A DNA stretch of 64,000 nt, taken from the NCBI RefSeq assembly GCF_004912135.1, contig NZ_STGU01000003.1:124001-188000 (forward strand). Reading direction: 5' to 3'. Position numbers and translations under genes: made by a program. Shown piece by piece: positions 10,203 through 19,322 of the stretch (the stretch's first letter is position 1; every line of letters starts with the position of its first letter). A model generated the notes under the pieces. It was not told where the DNA came from. It was given only the letters and a program-made list of their open reading frames with translations, and ran no database searches. The stretch is from Rhizobium rosettiformans W3. GTDB taxonomy: Bacteria; Pseudomonadota; Alphaproteobacteria; Rhizobiales; Rhizobiaceae.

Positions 10203-11612
10203 TTAGTGGAAGTCGCGGATATCCACGAAGTGGCCGGCAACGGCTGCTGCCGCGGCCATGGCAGGCGACACAAGATGCGTGCGGCCCTTGAAGCCCTGAC
10301 GGCCTTCGAAGTTGCGGTTCGAGGTCGAGGCGCAACGCTCGCCCGGCTTCAGGCGGTCATCGTTCATCGCCAGGCACATCGAGCAGCCCGGCTCGCGCCA
10401 GTCGAAGCCGGCTTCCTTGAAGATCTTGTCGAGACCTTCGGCTTCCGCCTGTTCCTTCACAAGGCCGGAGCCCGGAACGATCATGGCGGAAACGGTGGAC
10501 GCGACCTTCTTGCCTTCGACGACCTTCGCGACGGCGCGCAGGTCTTCGATGCGGCCATTGGTGCAGGAGCCGATGAAGACGCGGTCGATTGCGATGTCGG
10601 TGATCTTCGTGCCCGGCTTCAGACCCATATAGTCGAGCGCACGCCACTTGGAAGCGCGCTTCGTCTCGTCCTGGATGTCGTCAGGATTGGGCACGATGCC
10701 CTGGACCGAGACGACGTCTTCCGGCGAAGAGCCCCAGGACACGATCGGCGGCAGGTTCGCGGCGTCGAGCACGACGACGCGGTCGAAATGCGCGCCTTCG
10801 TCGGACTTCAGCGTCTTCCAGTAGGCAATCGCCTGCTCGAGCGCTTCACCCTTGGGCGCACGCGGCTTGTCCTTGATGTATTCGAAGGTCTTCTCATCCG
10901 GCGCGATCAGGCCCGCGCGGGCGCCGCCTTCGATCGTCATGTTGCAGATGGTCATGCGGCCTTCCATCGATAGCGATTCGATCGCTTCGCCGGCGAATTC
11001 GATGACATGGCCGGTGCCGCCGGCAGTGCCGATCTCGCCGATGATGGCGAGGATGATGTCCTTCGCCGTCACGCCTTCGGGCAGTTTCCCGTCGACGCGC
11101 ACCAGCATGTTCTTCGCCTTCTTCTGGATCAGCGTCTGGGTCGCGAGCACGTGCTCGACCTCGGACGTGCCGATGCCGTGGGCGAGAGCGCCGAAGGCGC
11201 CATGCGTCGAGGTGTGGCTGTCACCGCAAACGATGGTCATGCCGGGCAGGGTGAAGCCCTGTTCCGGGCCGACGATATGCACGATGCCCTGGCGCTTGTC
11301 GGAAGCGGAGTAGTATTCGACGCCGAATTCGGCGGCGTTGTTGGCCAGCGCCTCGACCTGGATGCGGCTTTCCTCGTTCTTGATGCCGAGGTGGCGGTCC
11401 GGCGAGGTCGGCACGTTGTGGTCAACAACGGCCAGCGTCTTCTGCGGCGCGCGGACCTTGCGGCCGGCCATGCGCAGACCCTCGAAGGCCTGCGGGCTCG
11501 TCACTTCGTGAACGAGGTGACGGTCGATGTAGAGGAGACAGGTGCCGTCGTCCTGGCGATCGACGACGTGGTCGTCCCAGATCTTGTCGTAAAGGGTGCG
11601 AGGTGCGCTCAT
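10203..11612 (-). CDS. leuC: 3-isopropylmalate dehydratase large subunit
   Basis: Aconitase-family subunit that, with LeuD, isomerises 2- to 3-isopropylmalate in leucine synthesis. The 469-residue length is normal. The [4Fe-4S] ligands are seen in [13 protein letters not shown] and GCSMCLAMN, and the substrate/cluster region in [17 protein letters not shown]. The ATG at 11612 gives the conserved [17 protein letters not shown]; the 25 upstream residues in frame are not family-like. leuD lies 23 kb away on the other strand, so the two subunits are not co-transcribed. Confidence 0.98.
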   Translation of the reverse strand: MSAPRTLYDKIWDDHVVDRQDDGTCLLYIDRHLVHEVTSPQAFEGLRMAGRKVRAPQKTLAVVDHNVPTSPDRHLGIKNEESRIQVEALANNAAEFGVEYYSASDKRQGIVHIVGPEQGFTLPGMTIVCGDSHTSTHGAFGALAHGIGTSEVEHVLATQTLIQKKAKNMLVRVDGKLPEGVTAKDIILAIIGEIGTAGGTGHVIEFAGEAIESLSMEGRMTICNMTIEGGARAGLIAPDEKTFEYIKDKPRAPKGEALEQAIAYWKTLKSDEGAHFDRVVVLDAANLPPIVSWGSSPEDVVSVQGIVPNPDDIQDETKRASKWRALDYMGLKPGTKITDIAIDRVFIGSCTNGRIEDLRAVAKVVEGKKVASTVSAMIVPGSGLVKEQAEAEGLDKIFKEAGFDWREPGCSMCLAMNDDRLKPGERCASTSNRNFEGRQGFKGRTHLVSPAMAAAAAVAGHFVDIRDFH

Positions 11613-11944
11613 GGGTAAATTCCATCCAGACTGAGGAAAAAGGGATTTGGATCTTCGAGGATGCAGAAGGGCCGGATTGTCGGCCAAAGGCGATCAGCCG
11701 CGAAGGCTCGCCAGGGCCCCCTGAACGCGCGCGAAAAAGCGTGCCGGCAGACGCTTGTGGTCCTGCAGCACGATAAACTGGTTCGCGAGGCATCCGAATT
11801 TCGATCCCATGGGCGGCGTCATACCAGTTTTCGCAGATGTCGGCAATTGCTTCGCACGGCCTCTGACATCGGTCTGTCATGAAGCAGTCGTGCAAGCATG
11901 CTTGATCTTCGTCAGTAAACGCTCGCCCCGCCGGAACCCGCGCC
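11613..11944. other. Intergenic region between leuC and ppk2
   Basis: 332 bases between two divergent genes; it must hold both promoters. I found no convincing riboswitch, leader peptide rich in leucine codons, or palindromic operator by eye. Short open frames here lack ribosome-binding sites and look like chance. Confidence 0.5.
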
Positions 11945-12838
11945 ATGAACGAAGACATCCATCGCATCAAGACCGAAATCCTCGACAGCTTCGACGAGGA
12001 ACTGGAGCAACAGATCGACGAGGAACGCCTCGACCAACTGGTAGCAGACGGCATGGCGGAGCCGACCATCGACCGGAAGATCTATTTCCGCGAGCTTTTC
12101 CGGCTGCAGCACGAGCTGGTGCGCCTGCAGGACTGGGTGCAGTACAAGAAGCTGAAGATGGTGGTGCTGTTCGAAGGCCGCGACTCGGCCGGCAAGGGTG
12201 GGGCGATCAAGCGGGTCACCCAGCGGCTCAACCCGCGCGTCTGCCGGGTCGTCGCTTTGCCGGCACCGACCGAGCGCGAGCGCAGCCAGTGGTACTTCCA
12301 GCGCTATGTGCAGCATCTGCCGACGGCGGGCGAAATGGTCCTTTTCGACCGCTCCTGGTATAACCGCGCCGGCGTCGAGCGGGTCATGGGCTTCTGCACG
12401 CCGGACGAACTCGAAGAGTTCTTCCGCTCCGTGCCCGAATTTGAGCGCATGTTGGTGCGCTCCGGCATCATCCTCGTCAAATACTGGTTCTCGATCACCG
12501 ACGAGGAGCAGGAATTCCGCTTCCAGATGCGCATCAATGATCCGCTGAAACAGTGGAAGCTCTCACCAATGGATCTGGAAAGCCGGGTTCACTGGGAAGA
12601 CTATACGCGCGCCAAGGAAGAGATGCTGGAGCGCACGCATATTCCGGAAGCCCCCTGGTGGGTCGTCCAGGCGGTCGACAAGAAGAAGGCGCGTCTCAAC
12701 ATGATCGCCCATCTCCTGTCGCAGGTGCCGTACGAGCATGTTCCGAAGGAGGCGATCGAGCTGCCCGCACGGGTGCGCAATGCCGATTACATCCGCCATC
12801 CCGTGCCGGCGGACATGTATGTGCCGGAGCGCTACTGA
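11945..12838 (+). CDS. ppk2: Polyphosphate kinase 2 (PPK2 family)
   Basis: Transfers phosphate between polyphosphate and nucleoside diphosphates, usually making GTP or ATP from polyphosphate. The 297 residues carry the Walker A FEGRDSAGKGGAIKR (77-90), the lid and Walker B region FDRSWYNR (134-141) and the C-terminal block EAPWWVVQAVDKKKARLN. The single-domain length corresponds to class I-type enzymes. Its 3' end meets the convergent permease gene 9 bases away. It is monocistronic as far as can be seen. Confidence 0.95.
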   Translation: MNEDIHRIKTEILDSFDEELEQQIDEERLDQLVADGMAEPTIDRKIYFRELFRLQHELVRLQDWVQYKKLKMVVLFEGRDSAGKGGAIKRVTQRLNPRVCRVVALPAPTERERSQWYFQRYVQHLPTAGEMVLFDRSWYNRAGVERVMGFCTPDELEEFFRSVPEFERMLVRSGIILVKYWFSITDEEQEFRFQMRINDPLKQWKLSPMDLESRVHWEDYTRAKEEMLERTHIPEAPWWVVQAVDKKKARLNMIAHLLSQVPYEHVPKEAIELPARVRNADYIRHPVPADMYVPERY

Positions 12839-12847
12839 CCGGATGGA

Positions 12848-13657
12848 TCAGTCGCGCATGCGCTTTTCGAAGCCGCGCAGCATGATGGACAGGCCGATCG
12901 TCAGGATCAGATAGACATAGGCGACAATCGAATAGGTCTCGAAGAAGCGGAATGAGCCGGAGGCGTAGACCTTGCCCATCTGGGTGATGTCGGCAACGCC
13001 GAGCACCGAGACGAGGGACGAGTCCTTCACCATCGCGACGAAGTCGTTCGAGAGCGGCGGGAAGATCACGCGAATGGCCTGGGGGAAGACCACCAGGCGG
13101 AACCGCTGCGCACGGCTGAGTCCTAAGGCTTTCGCCGCCTCGATCTGCCCCTTGTCGATCGACTGGATGCCGGCGCGGAAGATCTCCGCGATGAAGGCCG
13201 AATAGCCGATCATCAGGGCGATGATGGCCCGCCACATCAGGGAGAGGTCGCGCACGACCATCTCGTCCGTCAGGCCGATCGAGATCAGCGGCGCGGTCAC
13301 GAGATTATAGAGCGCGACAAAGGCGGGCGCGCCGACAAAGGCGATGTAGAACAGCAGCACCAGGATCGGGATGCCCCGCACAACCTCCACGTAGAAACGG
13401 GCCACCTGCCGCAGGACCATGTGGTCCGACATGCCGAGCAACGCAATCAGCAGGCCAAGTGCGGTGGCCAGCAGGAAGCCGATCAGCGTCACGAAAACCG
13501 TGACACCGAGCCCTTTAACCACGGTGTTGAAGACTTGCGTGTAGAGATCACTGACGAAGATGACGACTCCGAGGGTCAGCGCCATCACGACGAAGGCGAT
13601 CAGCCACCACGGCCGATCGCCCTTCTGGTCACCCTGCGGCAGGGTCTGGAACGCCAT
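12848..13657 (-). CDS. Polar amino-acid ABC transporter permease (HisM/GlnP type)
   Basis: Inner-membrane permease of a polar amino-acid importer. The 269 residues have about five to six hydrophobic helices and the ATPase-coupling EAA loop EAAKALGLSRAQRFRLVVFP (about 191-210). An N-terminal hydrophilic segment of some 20 residues precedes the first helix. It lies 37 bases downstream of the binding-protein gene, in the same direction. Neither a second permease nor an ATPase is encoded beside it, so the transporter must be a permease homodimer with an ATPase supplied from elsewhere. Confidence 0.93.
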   Translation of the reverse strand: MAFQTLPQGDQKGDRPWWLIAFVVMALTLGVVIFVSDLYTQVFNTVVKGLGVTVFVTLIGFLLATALGLLIALLGMSDHMVLRQVARFYVEVVRGIPILVLLFYIAFVGAPAFVALYNLVTAPLISIGLTDEMVVRDLSLMWRAIIALMIGYSAFIAEIFRAGIQSIDKGQIEAAKALGLSRAQRFRLVVFPQAIRVIFPPLSNDFVAMVKDSSLVSVLGVADITQMGKVYASGSFRFFETYSIVAYVYLILTIGLSIMLRGFEKRMRD

Positions 13658-13694
13658 CAGTCACCCGCCTTCAGGTCGCAGGTTTCAAGATGGC

Positions 13695-14492
13695 TCATTC
13701 GCCCATCTTGTAGTCGAGGAACCACTTCTTGTTCAGCGCGTCGATCGTGCCGTCAGCCTTCATCGAGGCAATCGCCGCGTTGACCGGAGCTACAAGGTCG
13801 GAGCCCTTGGTAAAGATGAAGCCGAAGTCTTCCGAGCCCAGCGGGCCGCCGATCAGCTTCAGGCCGCCATTCGAGGCATCGACATAACCTTTGCCGGCCG
13901 TGCCGTCGGTCAGGACGACATCGACATCGCCGGTCTTGAGCGCCTGGACGGTCGCGCCAAAGGTCTCGAACAGCTTGATGCGCGGGTTATGCTCGTTGCC
14001 GTCGAGGATCTCATAGACGGCCGTGTAGAAAGGCGTGGTGCCCGGCTGTGCGCCGACCAGACCATCCTTGAATTCGCCGAAGCTCTTGCCGTCGGTGAAG
14101 CGGCTTTCGTCGCCTCGGACCAGCATGAACTGTTCCGAGCGCATGTAGGGCTCGGAGAAGTCGACCTTTTCCTTGCGGTCTTCCTTGATGGTGATGCCGG
14201 TCATGCCGATGTTGAACTGACCGTCCGACACGGCCTGGATCATCGCGTCCCAGGAGGTGTTCTGGTACTCGACCTTGAAGTTCAGACGCTTGGCGATCTC
14301 GTTCATCGCGTCATATTCCCAGCCGATCTGTTCACCCGACTTGGGGTCGACGAATTGCAGCGGCGGGTAAGCGTTTTCGGTCACGACTACCACGGTCTTG
14401 CCGCCGAGATCCGGCAGGTCATTGGCGTGGGATGCGATCGGCAAAAGCGCAAGAGCGGAGAGACCGGCGAGGACAGCGCGGCGAAACAGCAT
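13695..14492 (-). CDS. Amino-acid ABC transporter substrate-binding protein
   Basis: Periplasmic solute-binding protein family 3. The ATG at 14492 (ribosome-binding site GGGAGA) gives a clear Sec signal [23 protein letters not shown], leaving a mature protein of about 240 residues with the family blocks [29 protein letters not shown] and [21 protein letters not shown]. The latter pattern is that of polar or basic amino-acid binders. The frame extends 30 codons upstream without a better start. The permease gene follows after 37 bases. Confidence 0.94.
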   Translation of the reverse strand: MLFRRAVLAGLSALALLPIASHANDLPDLGGKTVVVVTENAYPPLQFVDPKSGEQIGWEYDAMNEIAKRLNFKVEYQNTSWDAMIQAVSDGQFNIGMTGITIKEDRKEKVDFSEPYMRSEQFMLVRGDESRFTDGKSFGEFKDGLVGAQPGTTPFYTAVYEILDGNEHNPRIKLFETFGATVQALKTGDVDVVLTDGTAGKGYVDASNGGLKLIGGPLGSEDFGFIFTKGSDLVAPVNAAIASMKADGTIDALNKKWFLDYKMGE

Positions 14493-14676
14493 GGAAATCT
14501 CCCGAATTGTGGCAGCGCACAGTGTCACATCTTGTTCCGGGATTGCAAGGACCGTGCTTTTCGCAAACGTGGACATCAGCATCCTCCCGCGCCTACCCTT
14601 GCCTGCCCCGGAAAGGCCAGGAGCCGCGTTCTCATCGAACGCTGCTCCCGATCAAGACCTGAATGTCACACGTGAA

Positions 14677-15507
14677 TCAGAAGCTTGCCGTCTTCGGGTC
14701 CGGGCCGATGCGTGCGCCGGCGTCGTCGAGGCCCTTCAGCTTCTGCAGGTCCTCGGGCGAGAGCTGGAAGTCGAACACCTTGAAGTTCTCGACGATGCGC
14801 GACGGCGTGACGGATTTCGGGATCACCACCAGACCGTTGTCGATGTGCCAGCGGATGATCACCTGAGCCGGCGTGCGGCCGAGCGTTTGCGCGATCTCGG
14901 CGATCACGGGATGGCCGAGCAGCTTACCCTGACCGAGCGGGCTCCAGGACTGCGTCGCGATCTTGTGCTTTTCGTGGAAGGCGCGGGTTCCGCGCTGCTG
15001 GAAATCCGGATGCAGTTCGATCTGGTTGATGACGGGCGTCACACCGGTTTCCGCAACGATCTTTTCGATGTGCTCGGGATAGAAATTCGACACGCCGATC
15101 GATTTTGCACGGCCTTCTTCCTTCAGCTTCACCAGAGCCTTCCAGGTATCGACGAAGAGCCCGCGATGCGCCGACGGCCAGTGAATGAGGTAAAGGTCGA
15201 CATAGTCGGTGCCGAGCCGCTTCAGGCTGGCCTCGAAGGCTTTCAGTGTCTGCTCGTAACCCTGGTCGTTGTTCCAGAGCTTGGTGGTCAGGAAAATGTC
15301 GGAACGGGAGAGACCGGACTGGCGAATGCCTTCGCCGACGCCTTCCTCGTTTTCATAAACGGCGGCAGTATCGACATGGCGATAGCCCGCATCGAGGGCG
15401 GCCTTCACCGCAGGTGCGGCTTCGTCGTTGGGCGTCTGCCATACGCCAAGGCCCACCTGCGGAATGCGGGCACCGTCGTTCAGGGTGATGAACAATTGAT
15501 CAGTCAT
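14677..15507 (-). CDS. Aldo/keto reductase (2,5-diketo-D-gluconate reductase-like)
   Basis: 276-residue NADPH-dependent reductase of the AKR superfamily. Catalytic tetrad elements are visible: Asp and Tyr in RHVDTAAVYENEEGVG (about 43-58), Lys in TTKLWN and His in LIHWPS. The IPKSVTPSRIVENFKVF segment near the C-terminus is the cofactor-binding signature. Sequence style matches the DkgA/DkgB-like group acting on methylglyoxal and diketogluconate. The physiological substrate is not determined by context. Confidence 0.93.
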   Translation of the reverse strand: MTDQLFITLNDGARIPQVGLGVWQTPNDEAAPAVKAALDAGYRHVDTAAVYENEEGVGEGIRQSGLSRSDIFLTTKLWNNDQGYEQTLKAFEASLKRLGTDYVDLYLIHWPSAHRGLFVDTWKALVKLKEEGRAKSIGVSNFYPEHIEKIVAETGVTPVINQIELHPDFQQRGTRAFHEKHKIATQSWSPLGQGKLLGHPVIAEIAQTLGRTPAQVIIRWHIDNGLVVIPKSVTPSRIVENFKVFDFQLSPEDLQKLKGLDDAGARIGPDPKTASF

Positions 15508-15652
15508 GGGAAATCTCCAGGTCGGAATAGTCGGCGCAAAACTTGCGAAGAATGGGGGCGGATGCCGGGCAGGTTTGCCGGCCGCACTCCCTACCTAGGC
15601 CGATCTTGCGGTGATGAAAGAGGTGCGGCATCCAATTTGGCTGAAGAAGATG

Positions 15653-16210
15653 TCAGAGAACCTGAAGCACGGTCTTTCGATCAAGGTGCGGAAGAAGGCG
15701 GCACATGTCCCGGCTGCTGATGGCGACACAGCCTTCCGTCGGAGTGAAGCCGGGTCTTGCGATATGGAAGAAGATGGCGGAACCGCAGCCGCGTTTTCGC
15801 ATGCGGATGTTCCAGTCCATCACCACGCAGATGTCATAGAGTTCATCCTCCCGCTTCAGCCGCTCATGACTTGGCCTGAACGGTGCACGAACGGGCCTGT
15901 TGTAGTTGGGATCCGCACTTGCGTCACACCACAGCATGTCACTGCGCGTCGGGCGAAGCGGCAGCAGGCTTGGCGGAGGGATCAGGCGGTCTGTCCTTCG
16001 GTAGGCGTGAAGGAGCGGCATGGTGGCGATCGGTGTTGCACCATCGCCTTCGCGCTTGCGGCTCGTTCGGCCGCTGCGTCCGAGTGCCGCCGGAATGGTG
16101 AGATGGCCTGCCTGCAGTATGGCGCGTCGCTGATCCCGGGGTGCTGCACGTACCAGGATTCGTGACAAAGTCTTTCGAGCCTGCGGGGAAGCTTTCGGTC
16201 TCTTGGTCAC
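15653..16210 (-). CDS. L,D-transpeptidase family protein (YkuD domain)
   Basis: 185 residues. The C-terminal catalytic segment HIARPGFTPTEGCVAIS carries the His-X(n)-Gly-Cys signature of YkuD peptidoglycan cross-linking enzymes, and DELYDICVVMDWN precedes it. The N-terminus is very basic (RRAAPRDQRR, GRSGRTSRKREGDG) and has no clear cleavable signal, so the export route is uncertain; a cytoplasmic or periplasmic L,D-carboxypeptidase-like role cannot be excluded. It is divergent from the CenR-like envelope regulator, 125 bases apart, which makes an envelope function attractive. Confidence 0.82.
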   Translation of the reverse strand: MTKRPKASPQARKTLSRILVRAAPRDQRRAILQAGHLTIPAALGRSGRTSRKREGDGATPIATMPLLHAYRRTDRLIPPPSLLPLRPTRSDMLWCDASADPNYNRPVRAPFRPSHERLKREDELYDICVVMDWNIRMRKRGCGSAIFFHIARPGFTPTEGCVAISSRDMCRLLPHLDRKTVLQVL

Positions 16211-16335
16211 GACTTTTTGCCTTGTTCGTGATTATTGTTGTACTCTGGGCTCTTAAACTGCTGCAACAACGACTTACATGCCGTGCAAGAGGGCAGCAAG
16301 GCCTTCGCCGATGGACCATTCTGGAAGGATGACGG

Positions 16336-17019
16336 ATGACGACGCGGACCATTCTGCTTGTAGATGACGACGATGATCTGAGGCAGATCCTGGTCGAGCA
16401 GCTTTCGCTCTATGAAGAGTTTTCGCTGCTTCAGGAAAGCAACGCCACCCGTGCCATGCAGACGGCGAAGACCGCCCAGGTCGACCTGATGATCATGGAT
16501 GTCGGTCTGCCGGACATGGACGGTCGCGAGGCGGTCAAGCTCCTGCGCAAGGGCGGCTTCAAGTCGCCCGTCATCATGCTCACCGGACACGACACCGATT
16601 CCGACACGATCCTCGGCCTCGAAGCCGGCGCCAATGACTATGTCACCAAGCCGTTCCGCTTCGCCGTCCTGCTTGCCCGTATCCGCGCCCAGTTGCGCCA
16701 GTACGAGCAGAGCGAGGATGCTACCTTCGGTGTCGGCCCCTATCTCTTCAAGCCGAGCCAGAAGCTTCTGACGACCGATGACGGCAAGAAGATCAGGCTG
16801 ACGGAAAAGGAATCGGCGATCATCCGCTACCTCTACCGCGCCGGCCAGAAGGTGGTGACGCGCGACGTGCTGCTCGAGGAAGTCTGGGGCTACAATTCGG
16901 GTGTCACGACCCACACGCTGGAAACCCATGTCTATCGCCTCCGCCAGAAGATCGAACGCGATCCGTCGAATGCCGAGATCCTGGTCACCGAAAACGGCGG
17001 CTACAAGATCGTTCCTTGA
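16336..17019 (+). CDS. cenR: OmpR/PhoB-type response regulator, CenR/OtpR-like
   Basis: 227-residue two-component regulator: receiver with acidic pocket Asp10-Asp14, phospho-acceptor Asp55 (LMIMDVGLPD), Thr83 and Lys105, then a winged-helix DNA-binding domain ending LETHVYRLRQKIERDP ... GGYKIVP. The start MTTRTILLVDDDDD follows GGATGACGG. No histidine kinase gene is adjacent. In Rhizobiales and Brucella the CenR/OtpR regulator is next to a small cyclic-nucleotide-binding protein, as here; the family controls cell-envelope genes. The exact symbol is an inference from this context. Confidence 0.85.
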   Translation: MTTRTILLVDDDDDLRQILVEQLSLYEEFSLLQESNATRAMQTAKTAQVDLMIMDVGLPDMDGREAVKLLRKGGFKSPVIMLTGHDTDSDTILGLEAGANDYVTKPFRFAVLLARIRAQLRQYEQSEDATFGVGPYLFKPSQKLLTTDDGKKIRLTEKESAIIRYLYRAGQKVVTRDVLLEEVWGYNSGVTTHTLETHVYRLRQKIERDPSNAEILVTENGGYKIVP

Positions 17020-17040
17020 GGACGTCTCAAACAAATCCCT

Positions 17041-17084
17041 CGGGGAGAGCGACGGCAACGGGTCGTCACTCTCCCCGTTTTGCG
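17041..17084 (+). terminator. Hairpin terminator/attenuator between cenR-like gene and downstream CNB gene
   Basis: CGGGGAGAG at 17041 pairs with CTCTCCCCG ending near 17078, with further GAC/GTC pairing inside and TTTTG after it. Placed 20 bases after the regulator stop, it should end or attenuate the transcript before the next gene. Confidence 0.8.
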
Positions 17085-17137
17085 TTATGGACAGTGACGT
17101 CGGATGAGATCTGCAAAGCATCCGCAGAGGAAAGTCC

Positions 17138-17593
17138 ATGGCACTCAGCGATGATATCGAGCTCCTGGCGCAGCTGCCGCTCTTTTCCGGGCTCGACATG
17201 GATCAGCTTCGCCTGATCGCCTTCGGGGCCGAACACCGACAGGTGGCGGCCGGACAGGCGCTTTTCCGGGAAAAGGCTCCGGCCGAATGCGCCTATGTCA
17301 TCGCGCGCGGCGAGATCGAACTCTACATCATCGGCCGCGACGGCAAGCCGCATCTCGAGGCCCGCGTCGGCGAGGGTATCATGCTGTCAGAGCTCGCGCT
17401 CGTGACCATGGTGGAGCGGAAATATACGGCGGTGGCCGTCCAGGATGTCGACGTCATCCGCATCACGCGCACGCTGTTTCACAGGCTTCTCGAAGAGTAT
17501 CCGCAGATGGCCCGACAGGTCGAGGGGCGCATCAAGCAGTCGCTTGCCGCCCTGATCGAGGGCTCGGAAGCGCTCGCGCCCCGATTCAACTGA
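17138..17593 (+). CDS. Stand-alone cyclic nucleotide-binding domain protein
   Basis: 151 residues consisting of a single Crp-like beta-roll: LLAQLPLFSGLDMDQLRLIAF at the start, PAECAYVIARGEIELYI and the phosphate-cassette region GEGIMLSELALVTMVERKYTAVA. There is no helix-turn-helix after the dimerisation helix, so it is not a transcription factor. It resembles proteins annotated as cAMP-dependent protein kinase regulatory subunit in Brucella and rhizobia. Its ribosome-binding site is GAGGAAAG. The ligand is unknown; binding may modulate a partner protein. Confidence 0.88.
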   Translation: MALSDDIELLAQLPLFSGLDMDQLRLIAFGAEHRQVAAGQALFREKAPAECAYVIARGEIELYIIGRDGKPHLEARVGEGIMLSELALVTMVERKYTAVAVQDVDVIRITRTLFHRLLEEYPQMARQVEGRIKQSLAALIEGSEALAPRFN

Positions 17594-17615
17594 ACAGCCA
17601 GCTTTATATCGCCTG

Positions 17616-18422
17616 CTATGCAGCCTCGAAGCGTGCCGTCACGGGCACGTGGTCGGACGGCTGCGTCCAGCCGCGGGCTTCCTTGAGGACATCGATGCCC
17701 TTGAGCATCGGCGCCAGGTCGGCCGAGGACCAGATATGGTCGAGGCGGCGACCCCTGTCGGCCGCGGCCCAATCCTTGGCGCGGTAACTCCACCAGGTGT
17801 AGAGCTTCTCCGAGGCCGGCACTTGCTGGCGCATCAGGTCCACCCATTTGCCCTGGCGCATGACGTCCAGCAGCCCTTCGGTCTCGACGGGCGTGTGGCT
17901 GACGATCTTCAGCATCTGTTTGTGGGACCACACATCATGCTCGAGCGGTGCGATGTTCAGGTCGCCGACGAGGATCGATGCAGTGTTCGGCTCCGCTTCG
18001 GCGGAGAGCCGCTTCATCTCTTCCACGAAGTCGAGCTTGTGGCCGAATTTCGGGTTGATGTCCCGATTGGGTTCGTCGCCGCCGGCGGGAACATAGAAGT
18101 TATGGATGCGGATCCGGCGCCCGGCCCATTCGAAGATCGCCGAGATATGGCGGCTGTCGCCGACGCCGCAATAGTCCTGCCGGTGATCTTCGGTCAGCGC
18201 CAGCTTCGAGCAGATCGCCACGCCATGATAGCCCTTCTGGCCATGGATCACGATGTTACCGTAGCCCAAAGCGGCAATGGCGTCGGCCGGGAACTGGTCG
18301 TTCTGGCACTTGATCTCCTGGAGGCAGAGGATGTCCGGATTGGCCCGCTTCAGAAAGTCCTCGACGATCGGAAGGCGCAGGCGCACCGAATTGATGTTCC
18401 AGGTGGAGATCGAGAGTGTCAT
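17616..18422 (-). CDS. xthA: Exodeoxyribonuclease III / AP endonuclease
   Basis: Magnesium-dependent base-excision repair nuclease that cleaves 5' of abasic sites. The 268 residues start MTLSISTWNINSVRLRLP and show the EEP-family residues: metal-binding Glu in LCLQEIKCQ, GDLNIAP, and the catalytic Asp-His pair in SDHVPVTARFE. The length is exactly that of E. coli ExoIII. It is convergent with the cyclic-nucleotide-binding gene, and some 115 bases separate it from the upstream LolA-like gene. Confidence 0.96.
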   Translation of the reverse strand: MTLSISTWNINSVRLRLPIVEDFLKRANPDILCLQEIKCQNDQFPADAIAALGYGNIVIHGQKGYHGVAICSKLALTEDHRQDYCGVGDSRHISAIFEWAGRRIRIHNFYVPAGGDEPNRDINPKFGHKLDFVEEMKRLSAEAEPNTASILVGDLNIAPLEHDVWSHKQMLKIVSHTPVETEGLLDVMRQGKWVDLMRQQVPASEKLYTWWSYRAKDWAAADRGRRLDHIWSSADLAPMLKGIDVLKEARGWTQPSDHVPVTARFEAA

Positions 18423-18537
18423 GGCGTCCGCTTTCCAGGTTCCTCCGCGTGTTTAGGGGATTAGCCGGGCCATGAACAGAAAAAGGCGGCTCGACCTTTG
18501 CGGTCTGCCGCCTTCTCCACAACTCGCGTGCCTGAAA

Positions 18538-19194
18538 TCAGCCGCCGCGCTTCTGGCCGTGCACTTCGGCATAGGGGATCTCGAAGACGCTCGGATCCAG
18601 GTTCACACCGTTCTGCACGTTGAAGATCATCACGGAGGTGTCCTTCTTTTGCATGTCGGTGATCGTCCACTGCCGCAACTCAAAGGTCTTCGGATCAAAC
18701 ATCAAGGTGATGGTCGAGTCGCCGAAGATGGTGCGGTCGCCAAGCACGATGGTGGTTAGATCGGCTTCCTGCTTCACGTCACGAACCATCTGGTTGCCGA
18801 GGTCGATGCGCTCCGAGAGAAGCAGGCTGAGCGGCGTCTTGTTCAGGGGATAGAGGTCCCAGGTCTTCAGCTTCATATTGCCGATGACCACGTTCTTGCC
18901 ATCGGAAATGACGCGCATCGGCGAGGGCTTCTCGTAGTTGAAGCGCAGCTTGCCCGGACGCTCGATGAAGAACTTGCCGCCCGTCTGCTCGCCGCGCGGG
19001 CCGAACTGGACGAACTCGCCCATCATCGTCTTCACGCTGGAGAAGTGGTCGGCGATCTGCTGTGCTGCCGTCGGTGCGGCAAAGACGGGGAACGGCAGGG
19101 CGGCGCAAGCCATGAATGCTGCCGTGCCCAGCACGAACTGGCGACGGCTGGCCACCACTGGCATGCGGGCGTCGCTTACAGTTTTGTTGGTCAT
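18538..19194 (-). CDS. lolA: LolA-like outer-membrane lipoprotein carrier protein
   Basis: Periplasmic chaperone expected to ferry lipoproteins from the inner membrane to the outer membrane. The 218 residues have a signal with Tat-like character (ASRRQFVLGTAAFMACAALP) and the LolA fold pattern: IADHFSSVKTMMGEFVQFGP, RPGKLRFNYEKPSPMRVISDG, SLLLSERIDL. The ATG at 19194 has AAGGAG six bases upstream; an ATG five codons earlier includes that site and is less likely. It lies next to ftsK in the same direction. Confidence 0.9.
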   Translation of the reverse strand: MTNKTVSDARMPVVASRRQFVLGTAAFMACAALPFPVFAAPTAAQQIADHFSSVKTMMGEFVQFGPRGEQTGGKFFIERPGKLRFNYEKPSPMRVISDGKNVVIGNMKLKTWDLYPLNKTPLSLLLSERIDLGNQMVRDVKQEADLTTIVLGDRTIFGDSTITLMFDPKTFELRQWTITDMQKKDTSVMIFNVQNGVNLDPSVFEIPYAEVHGQKRGG

Positions 19195-19322
19195 GCGGTA
19201 CTCCTTCATATGCTCATGTTTTCGCCGAAAAAGGCGGCGGCTTCATGGCCATGAATGCCAGTGCCGCTGCGGCAACTCGTCCGGGCCCCTGATGTTCCAT
19301 CGGGGAACCCGATCTTCCCGGC

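Noticed and set aside
16141..16332. 63-codon plus-strand ORF with one hydrophobic stretch ending four bases before the CenR-like gene
   Set aside because: It starts with GTG without a ribosome-binding site and overlaps the 5' end of the L,D-transpeptidase gene on the other strand. The hydrophobic run (SRLFALFVIIVVLWAL) is notable but probably comes from the AT-rich promoter region. It would need conservation evidence.
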